Source: Nocardia seriolae NBRC 15557 (GTDB lineage Bacteria > Actinomycetota > Actinomycetes > Mycobacteriales > Mycobacteriaceae). From it: a DNA stretch of 64,000 nt. The position numbers were made by a program, and so were the translations under genes. A model generated the notes under the pieces. That model searched no databases and was not told the origin of the DNA. It saw nothing but the letters and a program-made list of their open reading frames with translations. Positions 48,932 to 59,990 of the stretch are shown piece by piece; position 1 is the first letter of the stretch; each line of letters starts with the position of its first letter. The DNA is taken from assembly GCF_007990715.1 (NCBI RefSeq), contig NZ_BJWY01000014.1, positions 25,774 through 89,773 on the forward strand. The letters are read 5' to 3'.

Positions 48932-51092
48932 ATGACGGCCGGAATGGAGCTTGCGCGGCGTCTCGACCATGTGGCGGGCGCGGTGACCGTTGTCGAGCTC
49001 GACGGCGCCTGCGGGCTGTCGCGGGACAAGATCGGCGGCAAGGCGTGGAGCATCGACCACATGCGGGCGCTCGGGCTGGCGGTGCCGCCCGCGTTCGTCA
49101 TCACCACCGACGGGTGGGCCGATGACACGCGGCGGGGCTCCATCGCGGAGGAGATCTGGGCGCAGGTGCGGGACGGTATCGCCACGATCGAGCGCGGTAC
49201 CGGGCGGCGGTTCGGGTCGGCGGAGCGGCCGCTGCTGGTGTCGGTGCGCTCGGGTGCGGCGATTTCCATGCCGGGCATGATGGATACCGTCCTGAATCTG
49301 GGCATGACCGATGCGGTGCAGCGGGCTGGCCGCCGAGACCGGCAATCCGGGCTATGCCGAGGACACCCGGCGGCGGTTCGTGCACCAGTACCGGGAGACG
49401 GTGCTCGGGGACGAGCACGGCGCGGTGCCGGGCGATCCGTGGGAGCAGCTGCGCGGTGCGGTCGAGGCCGTGTTCCGGTCGTGGGATTCCCCGCGCGCCA
49501 AGACCTATCGCGCTCATCGCGGGGTGCCGGACACGCTCGGGACCGCGGTTACCGTGCAGGCCATGGTGTTCGGCAATCTCGACGAATTGTCCGGCACCGG
49601 AGTGCTTTTCAGCCGCAACCCCAATACCGGCGATGGGCCGGTCTACGGTGAGTGGCTGGTGGGCGGGCAGGGCGAGGACGTGGTGTCCGGCCGCCTGACC
49701 CCGCGACCGCTGGAGGATCTGGCCGCCACCCAGCCCGAGGTGCACGAGCGGCTGATCGCCGCCGCCGAGCTGCTGGAACGCGACGGCCGCGATATCCAGG
49801 ATGTGGAGTTCACCGTCGAATCCGGCAATCTGTGGCTGCTGCAGTCGCGTCCGGCCAAGCGTTCGGCGCGGGCCGCGGTACGCGCCGCGGTCGCCATGGT
49901 CGCGGAGGGACTGATCAGTGCCGACGAGGCGCTGGATCGGGTCACCGCCGATCAGGTGCGCGAGGTGCTGCGCCCGGCCTCCGGTGACACCGGCGGTCAG
50001 CAGCCTCTGGCCCGCGGCGAATCCGCCTGTCCCGGACTGGCTTCCGGCGTGGTCGTGACCGATCCCGACGAGGCCGAGGCGCGCGCCGAAGCGGGGGAGG
50101 ATGTCATTCTGGTCCGCCCCACCACCAGCCCCGACGATCTGCACGGCATGATCTCCGCCCGTGCCATCGTCACCGAATTGGGCGGCACCACTTCGCATGC
50201 CGCGCTGGTGAGCCGGGAGCTGGGCCGCCCGTGCGTGGTCGGCTGCGGACCCGGTGTCGTCGCCGCGCTCACCGGCCGGACCGTGACCGTCGACGGCGGT
50301 GCCGGGCTGGTACTGCCCGGCGCGGTCGTCGCCAAGCCGGTCGAGCAGGCCGTGCTCGACGATATCGCCCAGCTCGCCCAGTGGGCGGGCGTGGATGGTG
50401 CGCGGCTGGCCGAACGCCTCGAACAGCGTGCACCCGAGGCCGAAAGCGCCGAGCAGGAAGAGGTTTCCGTGGAGGTTCCCGTCACCGAGCTGGCCGTGCT
50501 GCGCCTGGTCGGCATCAAGGGCCGGGTGAACGCCGACAATCTGGCCGCCAGCCTGTTCGCCGAGGTCGCCGAAATCGCCTCCTGCTGTGAGGTTCTGGTG
50601 ACCGCGGGCTACTGCGCCACCACTCCCGCCGGCTTCCGCATCACCCCCGAGGGCCGCCCCCGTCTCGCGCAGCTGCTCGCCGAGGAGCGCGGAACCGTCG
50701 ACGCGGCCGCCATGACCGCCGCCTACGACGAGTTCTGCGTTTTCAATGCCGATCTCAAGGTCATCATCACCGACTGGCAGATGAAGGACCCGGCCACCGT
50801 CAACGACCACGCCGACGCCGATTACGACGCCGCGGTCCTGGGCCGCCTGGGCGACACTCATCGCACCCTGCGTCCTTTGATCGCTCGCCTGGGTGGCCTG
50901 GCTCCTCGCCTGTCCCGCTACCTGGACCGTCTCGACCGGGCCATCGACCGCATCACCGAGGGCGACCACACCTACGTGGCCCGGCCGATCATGGACAGCT
51001 ACCACACCGTCTGGTTCGAACTGCACGAAGACCTGATCGGGCTGTGTGGCCTGACCCGCGCGGAAGAGGCGGCGGCCGGTCGTGCCCACTGA
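48932..51092 (+). pseudogene. PPDK-like phosphotransferase with predicted winged-helix C-terminus, frameshifted
   Basis: The start has a strong GGAGGAG site. Residues 1-130 match the ATP-grasp domain of pyruvate phosphate dikinase (GGKAWSIDHMRALGLAVPPAF, SVRSGAAISMPGMMDTVLNLG). The frame then changes near 49322: deleting one G from CAGCGGGCTGG gives VQRLAAETGNPGYAEDTRR and restores about 719 residues. The phosphohistidine domain follows with GGTTSHAA and GRPCVVGCG. The PEP/pyruvate TIM-barrel is absent, as in the short Rv1127c protein. In its place lies a domain that looks like a winged helix (LRLVGIKGRVNADNLAASLF ... RITPEGRPRLAQLL) plus a helical end. So phosphotransfer could be tied to regulation. 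It is a pseudogene only if the shift is real. Confidence 0.82.
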
Positions 51093-51861
51093 GTCCCTGA
51101 TGCCTGCTGACGCCATGCCGACCCGCTGGATCGACTTCGCCCAGATCGACAATGTCCGCGATCTCGGCGGTCTCCCCGTAACCGGCGGCGGCACAACCCG
51201 TTTCGGCATCGTCCTGCGCTCCTCCACCTTGCAGCAGGCCACCTGCGACGACCTGTCCCACTTGGTCGATCAGCTGGGCCTGCGCACGGTCATCGACCTC
51301 CGTCTCCCCGACGAGGTGGAACGTGAGGGCTACGGCCTCATCGCGGATGCGGAGGTGCGCATTGCCAACCTCCCTATTCGGAAGTCGCCCCAGTCCTCCC
51401 TGGCCGCAAGGGATCTGGTCCCGGACAAGACCCGAGTGGACCTCACCGAGCTCTACGGCCAGCTGCTCGCCGGCAGCGGCGAACACATCGTCGAGGCGGT
51501 CCGCCTGATCATCGACCCCGACCGCCACTCGGTCCTCTTCCATTGCGCCGCGGGCAAAGACCGCACCGGCGTCCTCGCCGCCGTCCTGCTGGACGCGGTC
51601 GGCGTCCCCGCCGAAGCGATCGCCCACGACTACGCCCTGACCAACGAGCGCATCCAGCAGGTCCGCGAGCGCCTGGACGCCCTCCCCTCCTACGAGGGCC
51701 TGCCCCAGACCGATACCGGCATCCTGGCGGTCTCCGCGGACGTCATGCTCGGCTTCCTGGACACCCTGCACACCGGCCACGGCGGCGCGGCGAAATGGCT
51801 GTTCGCCAACGGCCTCACCGAATCCGAACTCCAGCGGCTGCGCGAGGTCCTGGTCGCCTAG
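51082..51861 (+). CDS. Tyrosine/lipid phosphatase of the PtpB type
   Basis: A 259-residue phosphatase with the signature HCAAGKDRTG (H154, nucleophile C155, R161). The pattern NVRDLGGLPV near the start and GKDRT loop are typical of the PtpB-like Y_phosphatase3 family, which removes phosphate from tyrosine, serine/threonine and phosphoinositides. It overlaps the PPDK-like gene by 11 bp, so both are co-translated. An alternative start is ATG 51100. Confidence 0.9.
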   Translation: MPTESLMPADAMPTRWIDFAQIDNVRDLGGLPVTGGGTTRFGIVLRSSTLQQATCDDLSHLVDQLGLRTVIDLRLPDEVEREGYGLIADAEVRIANLPIRKSPQSSLAARDLVPDKTRVDLTELYGQLLAGSGEHIVEAVRLIIDPDRHSVLFHCAAGKDRTGVLAAVLLDAVGVPAEAIAHDYALTNERIQQVRERLDALPSYEGLPQTDTGILAVSADVMLGFLDTLHTGHGGAAKWLFANGLTESELQRLREVLVA

Positions 51862-52829
51862 GGTCCGGGCGCTCCCGTCTGCGGCACCAGCGACCGGACG
51901 CCCGCGGGCAGCGCGTCGTCCGCGGCGGCCTCCCGCAGGAAACTCTCCAGCGTCGCGCGGAACGCCCCGGCGGCGTGGGTCGGTGTGACGTCCTTGCGAT
52001 GGGCGAGGGCGACCGTCCGGTGTAGCCCGTGCGGCTCGCGCCCGTCGTTACCCGACAGCGGAATCCCGCGCAGCCCGGGCCGCCCGGCCAGCACCGTGCT
52101 CGGGACGACCGCGATCCCGAGTCCCACCTCGACGAACCGCAGGACGGCATCCATCTCACCGCCCTCGACGGCGAAGCGGGGTTCGAATCCGGCCGCCCGG
52201 CAGGCCCCGATCGTCGCCTCGCGCAGGTCGTAGCCGGACCGGAACATCACCAGCGGCCGATCCCGCAGATCGGTGATGCGCAGGTGCGGGCGCGGCGGCA
52301 GTGAATCGTCGTCGATCCGGGCCGCGACCATCAGGTCCTCGCGCAGGATCGGCGTGGTGGCCAGCGGGGTGTCCTCGGCCAGCGGCAGGATCACCAGGGC
52401 CGAATCCAGTGCGCCCCTGGTCAATTGGCGCACCAGATCGCGCGAGCCGCCCTCCTCCACCAGCAGGCTGATCCCCGGGTACGCGTCGTGGAAGCGCCGC
52501 GGGGTGTCGGCGAGCAGTCCGGAGCACAGCGAGGGCGTGGCCCCGAGCCGGACCCGCCCGCGCCGCAGTCCGGCGAGCTCCTGCACCTCGAGCCGGGCGG
52601 TGTCCACATCGGCCAGGATGCGGGTGGCCAGCGGCAGCAGCGCCTCGCCCGCCGGGGTCAGGGCGATATTGCCGCGGGCGCGGCTGAACAGCTCGGTACC
52701 GAGTTCGGTCTCCAGGGTCCGGATCTGCTTGGACAGCGAGGGCTGGGCGACGCCGAGCGCGTCGGCGGCCCGGGTGAAGTGCCTGGCCTGCGCCACAGCC
52801 AGGAAATACGACAACTGCTGCAACTGCAC
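51858..52829 (-). CDS. LysR-family regulator
   Basis: A 323-residue LysR protein. The helix-turn-helix at residues 5-45 reads LSYFLAVAQARHFTRAADAL and VAQPSLSKQIRTLE, followed by the co-inducer-binding domain. The GTG at 52829 puts the HTH at the usual distance; an ATG at 52913 would add unusual residues. It is divergent from sdhCAB and probably controls it. Confidence 0.9.
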   Translation of the reverse strand: MQLQQLSYFLAVAQARHFTRAADALGVAQPSLSKQIRTLETELGTELFSRARGNIALTPAGEALLPLATRILADVDTARLEVQELAGLRRGRVRLGATPSLCSGLLADTPRRFHDAYPGISLLVEEGGSRDLVRQLTRGALDSALVILPLAEDTPLATTPILREDLMVAARIDDDSLPPRPHLRITDLRDRPLVMFRSGYDLREATIGACRAAGFEPRFAVEGGEMDAVLRFVEVGLGIAVVPSTVLAGRPGLRGIPLSGNDGREPHGLHRTVALAHRKDVTPTHAAGAFRATLESFLREAAADDALPAGVRSLVPQTGAPGP

Positions 52830-52905
52830 AACTCGATAGCCTAGGACTATGGACTGCGGCATTTCGATGCCGGAGTCGATGATCACATCCGGTGGCCGGA
52901 CCCGG

Positions 52906-52921
52906 TGTGACATCGTTCACC
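52906..52921. promoter_or_regulatory. CRP/GlxR-like binding site upstream of sdh
   Basis: TGTGACATCGTTCACC matches TGTGA-N6-TCACA at nine of ten defined positions. CRP (Rv3676) and GlxR regulate respiratory genes, including sdhCAB in Corynebacterium. It sits 60 bp before the sdhC start. Confidence 0.65.
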
Positions 52922-52931
52922 CGCCGAATTC

Positions 52932-52946
52932 ACTACTGCCGGTAGT
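52932..52946. promoter_or_regulatory. Dyad ACTAC-N5-GTAGT before sdhC
   Basis: A perfect 5-bp dyad with 5-bp spacer lies between the CRP-like site and the sdhC start. It has the size of a LysR half-site pair and may bind the divergent LysR protein. Confidence 0.4.
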
Positions 52947-52981
52947 AATCCCGGCCCCAGCTCGGTCCATAGACCACGGTC

Positions 52982-53731
52982 ATGGACACCAGATCCAAGC
53001 GGACTTGGACCGGGCGCGCGGGCCGGACGTACTTTCCGGCGGTGGCTATCGCATTACCTGAGCTCTACCGCACGACGGTGGGCAAGAAGGCCGTGATGGC
53101 GGTGACCGGGGGCATCCTGGTGCTGTATCTCATCGCCCACATGGCCGGGAACCTGAAGATCTTTCTGGGCGCGTCCGCCTTCAACCACTACGCCGAGTGG
53201 CTGCGGACCATCGGTGAACCCGCCATTCCGCACCGCGGGCTGCTCACGGCCGTGGAGGTGGTGCTCGCGGTGAGCGTGATCCTGCACATGTGGTCGGCGG
53301 TCTCGCTGGCCCGCACGGCGCGCCGCGCGAGACCCGTCCGGTACGCGGCGCGGCGCAAGTCGCACGCGCACGGGTATGCCGTGCACACCATGCGGTGGGG
53401 TGGGGTGATCATCGCGCTGTATCTGGTCTGGCACCTGCTGGATCTGACCTTCGGCGCGGTGAATCCCTTGGGCCGCAACGCGACTCCGTACGAGAAGGTC
53501 GTCGCCGACTTCGCGCCGTCGCACTGGTACGTCACGGTGTTCTATGTCCTGGCCGTGGTCCTGGTGGGCGTCCACCTGCGGCACGGCATTCGCAGCGCCT
53601 TCCAGACCCTCGGCCTGGCAAGCGGTTCCAGTTACCCGGCCTTTGACCGGCTGGCGGCCGCCGTCTCGGCCCTGCTGGTCGCGGGCTTCCTGTCGGTTCC
53701 GGTCTCCGTCACGCTCGGATGGGTGAAATAG
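52982..53731 (+). CDS. sdhC: Succinate dehydrogenase cytochrome b subunit
   Basis: A 249-residue membrane anchor with about five helices ([53 protein letters not shown]). Histidines in the helices would bind haem b, as in the Bacillus-type (diheme) SdhC. It passes electrons from the Fe-S subunit to quinone. Start ATG 52982; GTG 53042 is an alternative. It is followed directly by the flavoprotein gene. Confidence 0.92.
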   Translation: MDTRSKRTWTGRAGRTYFPAVAIALPELYRTTVGKKAVMAVTGGILVLYLIAHMAGNLKIFLGASAFNHYAEWLRTIGEPAIPHRGLLTAVEVVLAVSVILHMWSAVSLARTARRARPVRYAARRKSHAHGYAVHTMRWGGVIIALYLVWHLLDLTFGAVNPLGRNATPYEKVVADFAPSHWYVTVFYVLAVVLVGVHLRHGIRSAFQTLGLASGSSYPAFDRLAAAVSALLVAGFLSVPVSVTLGWVK

Positions 53732-53733
53732 CC

Positions 53734-55668
<1,935 letters not shown>

Positions 55669-55674
55669 TTGGTG

Positions 55675-56424
55675 ATGACAGTGAAACTCACACTGCGTAT
55701 CTGGCGGCAGCGCAACGCCCGCGACCAGGGCGGGCTGGTCGACTACCGGGTGGAAATCTCCCCCGACGCCTCCTTCCTGGAGATGCTCGACGTCCTCAAC
55801 GAACGTCTCGCGGGTGCGGGGGAGGAGCCCGTCGCCTTCGACCACGACTGCCGCGAGGGCATCTGCGGCATGTGCTCACTGGTCATCGACGGCACCCCGC
55901 ACGGCCCCGAAAAGGCCACCACCACCTGCCAGCTGCACATGCGCAAGTTCCGCGACGGAGACACCATCACCGTGGAACCCTGGCGCGCCAAGGCTTTCCC
56001 GGTCGTCAAGGACCTGGTGGTCGACCGCTCCGCCTTCGACCGGATCATCCAGGCCGGCGGCTACATCACCGCCCCCACCGGCACCGCCCCCGAAGCCCAC
56101 TCGGTCCCCGTCCCGAAACCCGACGCCGACTTCGCCTTCCAGGCCGCCGAATGCATCGGCTGCGGCGCCTGCGTGGCCGCCTGCCCCAACGGCTCCGCCA
56201 TGCTCTTCACCGCCGCCAAGATCACCCACCTCGGCCTGCTCCCCCAGGGCCAGCCCGAGCGCTACACCCGCGTCGCGGACATGCTCGAAACCCACGACGA
56301 ACTGGGCTTCGGCGGCTGCACCAACACCGGCGAATGCACCCTGGCCTGCCCCAAGGAAATCCCCCAGGACGTCATCGCCCGCCTGAATCGAGACCTCCTC
56401 AGCCCCACCCGAAAACCCCGCTGA
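55675..56424 (+). CDS. sdhB: Succinate dehydrogenase iron-sulfur subunit
   Basis: A 249-residue protein with a [2Fe-2S] domain (CREGICGMC, later C in TTTCQ) and two cubane-type motifs ([12 protein letters not shown] and [12 protein letters not shown]). It carries electrons from FAD to the membrane subunit. TTG, GTG and ATG codons at 55669, 55672 and 55675 are in frame; the ATG is most likely. It is the last gene of the sdh operon. Confidence 0.95.
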   Translation: MTVKLTLRIWRQRNARDQGGLVDYRVEISPDASFLEMLDVLNERLAGAGEEPVAFDHDCREGICGMCSLVIDGTPHGPEKATTTCQLHMRKFRDGDTITVEPWRAKAFPVVKDLVVDRSAFDRIIQAGGYITAPTGTAPEAHSVPVPKPDADFAFQAAECIGCGACVAACPNGSAMLFTAAKITHLGLLPQGQPERYTRVADMLETHDELGFGGCTNTGECTLACPKEIPQDVIARLNRDLLSPTRKPR

Positions 56425-56477
56425 GTTGACATTCCCATCACCCGGATCTTGATGGCGATCCGAAGCAGCGGTTTCGA

Positions 56478-57569
56478 TCAGCGGGTTTCGAAGATGACCT
56501 TGCCGTCCTCGTCGGGGGAGAACATCGGCAGGAGGTGTTCCGCCTCGGCTCGGACGGCCGCCTCGGTGGCCTTCGACAGCGGATGCCAAGGGGTTACTCG
56601 GATGGTCGATCCGTCGAGATCCCAGCGGCCGTGGACGAATCCGTCGACGAGGTAGAAGGGGACGCCGCCGGAAGCGATCTTCGCGATGCGGCGGCGGTCC
56701 TCGTCGCCGATGATGCGGGTGCGGTCGCGATGGCCCAGGCAGGAATTGTCGAAGGCGGGGAGGAAGCGGATGGGGGCCGGGAGGTCCGGGTCGGCGAGGG
56801 GGGCTTCGGGGAGGTCGAAGAGTTCGCGGCCCGAATCATCGCGCAGGACAACGAGTTCGGGGCCCAGGCGGGTCATGGCCTCGGAGAGGCGGGTGACGCC
56901 GGCGAATTCCTGGATGTCGGCGATGGTGGCGGGGCCGTAGGCGGCCAGGTAGCGGCGGATCAGGGTTTCCGGTTGCGGGGTTTCGGACAGGGGCGCGGCG
57001 AGAAACTCTTCGGCCAGCGACACCGATACCGAACGGCCGCGCCACGCGCCCCAGGTACCCGCGTCGGCATCGTGGAGCAGCGGGTGGATGATGCCCAGCG
57101 CGTGGACGAGGGCACGGGGTTCGCGGCCGGGGAAGCGGGCGGCGAGTTGTCTGCCGAGGTCGCGGCGGGGGAGGGTGCGGCCGGTGAGGAGTTCCGTTCC
57201 GGCCGTGGCCAATTCGACGATGTCGAGGCCCTCGATGGCGTCGCGGAGGTGGACCGAGCGGAGGGCGGGTGCGACGGCGGGGCGGACCGTCGGGTAGAGC
57301 CAGCGGTAGTCGGCGGCGTCGGTGAGGTGGACGGTGCGGCGAATGGTGGTGGCGCGCACCACGGTTCGGTCCTGTAGCAGCGACGACAGCTCCTCGTGGC
57401 GGAAGCCGGCGAGGCGGGTCCACAGGCCGATATAGGGCCAGTTCGGTTCCTGGGCCTGGACCGCGACGAGGTGGCGGACGAGATCGGCGGCGGGCATACT
57501 CACCCGTTCGTTCAACTTCTGGCGCAGCAGCAGGGTGCGGTTCAGGGTTCGCAGCGAGATCTCGGGCAT
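56478..57569 (-). CDS. AlkZ-like winged-helix DNA glycosylase family protein
   Basis: A 363-residue HTH_42 protein. It carries the AlkZ-type QxQ motif in HLVAVQAQEPNWPYIGLW and three winged-helix modules (TIADIQEFAGVTRLSEAMTRL in the middle). Streptomyces AlkZ unhooks interstrand DNA crosslinks, and relatives (AlkX) act on alkylated bases. Either DNA repair or self-resistance is possible. Start ATG 57569; the frame open to 57659 has no ribosome site. It is divergent from a beta-propeller hydrolase gene. Confidence 0.85.
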   Translation of the reverse strand: MPEISLRTLNRTLLLRQKLNERVSMPAADLVRHLVAVQAQEPNWPYIGLWTRLAGFRHEELSSLLQDRTVVRATTIRRTVHLTDAADYRWLYPTVRPAVAPALRSVHLRDAIEGLDIVELATAGTELLTGRTLPRRDLGRQLAARFPGREPRALVHALGIIHPLLHDADAGTWGAWRGRSVSVSLAEEFLAAPLSETPQPETLIRRYLAAYGPATIADIQEFAGVTRLSEAMTRLGPELVVLRDDSGRELFDLPEAPLADPDLPAPIRFLPAFDNSCLGHRDRTRIIGDEDRRRIAKIASGGVPFYLVDGFVHGRWDLDGSTIRVTPWHPLSKATEAAVRAEAEHLLPMFSPDEDGKVIFETR

Positions 57570-57589
57570 GAATCCAGTGTCGGATGGAA

Positions 57590-57610
57590 CTAGGACCGAA
57601 CGGGTCCTAG
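57590..57610. promoter_or_regulatory. Perfect dyad operator between the AlkZ-like and hydrolase genes
   Basis: CTAGGACC-GAACG-GGTCCTAG is a perfect 8-bp dyad with 5-bp spacer. It lies 20 bp from the AlkZ-like start and 14 bp from the hydrolase start and would control both. No regulator gene is adjacent. Confidence 0.7.
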
Positions 57611-57624
57611 ATGGAGGCGCGATC

Positions 57625-58464
57625 ATGGACGGCGTGCGGGCGGGGGGGTTCCGGCACATCTATGACCCGAGCGAGCCGGAACAGGCGTGGTACATCAATG
57701 ACCACACCCTGATCCGGGCCGCCGACGGCCGCTGGCATCTGTTCGGCATCACCCATCCCGAGCCCGCCGACCCGCTCGGCGAGTCCGAGTTCGCGCACGC
57801 GACGGCGGCGGATCCGCACGGACCGTGGATCAAGCAGCCCTCGGCCCTGACCGTGGACCGGGGGCGCGGCGAGACCCACCTGTGGGCTCCCTACGTGGTC
57901 CGCGACGATGACCGCTACCTCATGTTCTACGACGGCGGCGGAACCGACCTCACCGCAACGGGTATGGGGCTGGCCACCTCCACCGACCTGTTCCACTGGA
58001 CCCGGCATCCGGACAGCCCGGTATTCCGCGACGGCTTCGAGGCCCGCGACCCCATGGTGCTGCGCCACGATGGCGAGTGGGTCATGTACTACTGCGCCAC
58101 CAGCGCTCCCACCGGCGGCAATCACATCGTCGCCTACCGCACCAGCCGCGACCTGGTGCACTGGGGCACCCGCCGCATCGCCTACACCGACCCGACCACC
58201 GGCACCGGTGCGGGCAATACCGAATCGCCCTTCGTCTTCCGCCGCGGCGAGGTCTGGTACCTGTCGATCGGCCCCCGCCCCGCCTACGTCGGCACCGAGA
58301 TCTTCCGCAGCGACAACCCTTTTCACTTCGACACGTCCGACCGCGTGGGGCGCATTCGGGCCCACGCCGCCGAGGTGATCACCCACGACGGTCGCCTCTG
58401 GATCACGCACGCGGGCTGGGGCCAGGGCGGAGTCGCGCTGGCCCCCTTGATCTTCCCGGCCTGA
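57625..58464 (+). CDS. Five-bladed beta-propeller glycosidase-like protein (GH43/68 type)
   Basis: A 279-residue protein with blade-like repeats (HLFGITHPEP, YLMFYDGGG, FHWTRHPDSPVF, WVMYYCATSAP, WYLSIGPRP). Acidic catalytic candidates include the D of EARDPM and the E of GNTESPF. The GH43/GH32/GH68 fold cleaves arabinose, xylose or fructose units. No signal peptide is seen, so it acts in the cytoplasm. GGAGG precedes the ATG. It heads a sugar gene cluster. Confidence 0.85.
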   Translation: MDGVRAGGFRHIYDPSEPEQAWYINDHTLIRAADGRWHLFGITHPEPADPLGESEFAHATAADPHGPWIKQPSALTVDRGRGETHLWAPYVVRDDDRYLMFYDGGGTDLTATGMGLATSTDLFHWTRHPDSPVFRDGFEARDPMVLRHDGEWVMYYCATSAPTGGNHIVAYRTSRDLVHWGTRRIAYTDPTTGTGAGNTESPFVFRRGEVWYLSIGPRPAYVGTEIFRSDNPFHFDTSDRVGRIRAHAAEVITHDGRLWITHAGWGQGGVALAPLIFPA

Positions 58465-58570
58465 CGATCTTCCCGACCTGACCCGAAAATCCGATTTCGG
58501 GCGTGGCGTGCGGTCTGAACTGGGATTCTGAACCCAGTCGAGAGTCCACCCAGTGCGGGGAGGCAGGCAA

Positions 58571-59989
58571 ATGGCCCGAATCGGCGTGATCAGTCTTTCC
58601 GACGGCCGCGACTACGTGCACGGCGGCATCGTCGGCTTCATCCGGACCGCGGAGGACCGCCTGGTGGCCGAGCGGACCGCGGCCGGGCACACCGTGATTC
58701 GCGGTGTCGAACCCATCGGCGGCAATGCGTGCGCGGTGACGGTGGCCCGCCAGGTGGAGGCGGCCGGGGTGGATCTGACCGTGCTGCACTACGCGGTGTG
58801 GGCGTTCCCGCACTTCACCATGCTGGCGGCCGGAGCCCTGCGCGGCCCGCTGCTGCTGCTGTCGAATATCGATCCGGTGCAGCCGGGCATGGTCGGCATG
58901 CTGGCCGCGGGCGGCGCGCTCGATCAGCTCGGGCGCGAGCACGCCCGGCTGTGGGGCGACCCCGCCGACCCGGATCTGATCGCCGCCATCGGGGAGCGCG
59001 CGCGGGCCGCCGCGGCGGTGGCGAGCCTGCGCGGCAGCACCTTCGGGCGCATCGGCGGCCGCCCCATGGGCATGAACACCGCGGTCGCCAATACCGATCA
59101 GTGGCAGCGCGTGTTCGGTATCGACGTGGAGGAGATCGACCAGTGGGAGATCGTGCGCCGCGCCGACCTCGCCGACACCGGTGAGGCCAAGGCGGCGCGA
59201 GAGTGGCTGGAGCGCAATGCCGCCGGAGTCCACTACGACGGCCGCAAACTGACGCCGGAGCTGCTGGAACGGCAGATTCGCTCCTATCTGGCCATGCGCG
59301 ACCTGATCGCGGAATGGCGCCTGGACTTCTCGGGCATCAAGGGCCAGCCGGAGCTGACCCAGTACTTCGCCACCATGGATATCACCGAGGCCTTCCTCAA
59401 CGACCCCTACGACTGGAACGGCCCCAAACAGCCGCACGTGTGCGCCACCGAGGCCGACATGGACGGCGCGCTCACCATGCAGCTGCTGCACCGGATCGCC
59501 GACACCCCGGTGCTTTTCGCCGATGTCCGCCACTACCACGCCGACCGCGACATCTGGGACCTGTGCAATTCCGGCCAGCACGCCACCTGGTACGCCGCCC
59601 GCAGCGACGACCCCGCCGAGAACCTGGCACGCGTGCATCTCTACCCCGAGGTGTTCTTCTTCCCCGCCGGTGGCGCGTCCGTGCATCACCTGGCCGCGCC
59701 CGGGCAGATGACCCTGGCCCGCCTCACCCGCTGAAACGGTTCCTACCGAATGCAATTGATGATCGGCGAGTTCGAGACCTACGACCGGGCCACCAACGAG
59801 TCGCTCATGAAGCAGTCCACCTGGGAGTGGCCGCACGCCTTCGCCCGCCTCGACGCCGACGCCGGGGACTTCCTGTCCCGCTTCGGGGCCAACCACATTC
59901 ACGCCGTGCCGGGCGACCACCGCGCCACCGTGCGCGCGGCCTGCGAGCTGCTGGGCGTCACGCTCGACGAATTCACCAGGGCGAGTTGA
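58571..59989 (+). pseudogene. L-fucose/L-arabinose isomerase family protein with in-frame TGA
   Basis: The ATG at 58571 has GGGAGG upstream. Residues 1-387 look like the sugar isomerase (FucI/AraA-like) fold (SLSDGRDYVHGG, LLLLSNIDPVQPGMVGMLA, ITEAFLNDPYDW). A TGA at 59732-59734 stops the chain after ARLTR, yet the same frame goes on for 85 codons (NGSYRMQLMIGEFETYDRA) to 59989, which look like the normal C-terminal end. One base change (for example TGG to TGA) explains it. The product would turn an aldose into a ketose for the kinase that follows one base later. Nonsense mutation or sequence error. Confidence 0.85.
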
Positions 59990-59990
59990 C

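Noticed and set aside
48434..49651. Separate 405-residue gene overlapping the PPDK-like start
   Set aside because: Its useful part is the PPDK N-terminus from 48932 to 49322; the rest is a wrong frame on both sides.
59732..59734. Selenocysteine at the TGA
   Set aside because: The protein family has no known selenocysteine at this place, I see no convincing SECIS hairpin right after it, and a Trp codon is the simplest ancestral state.
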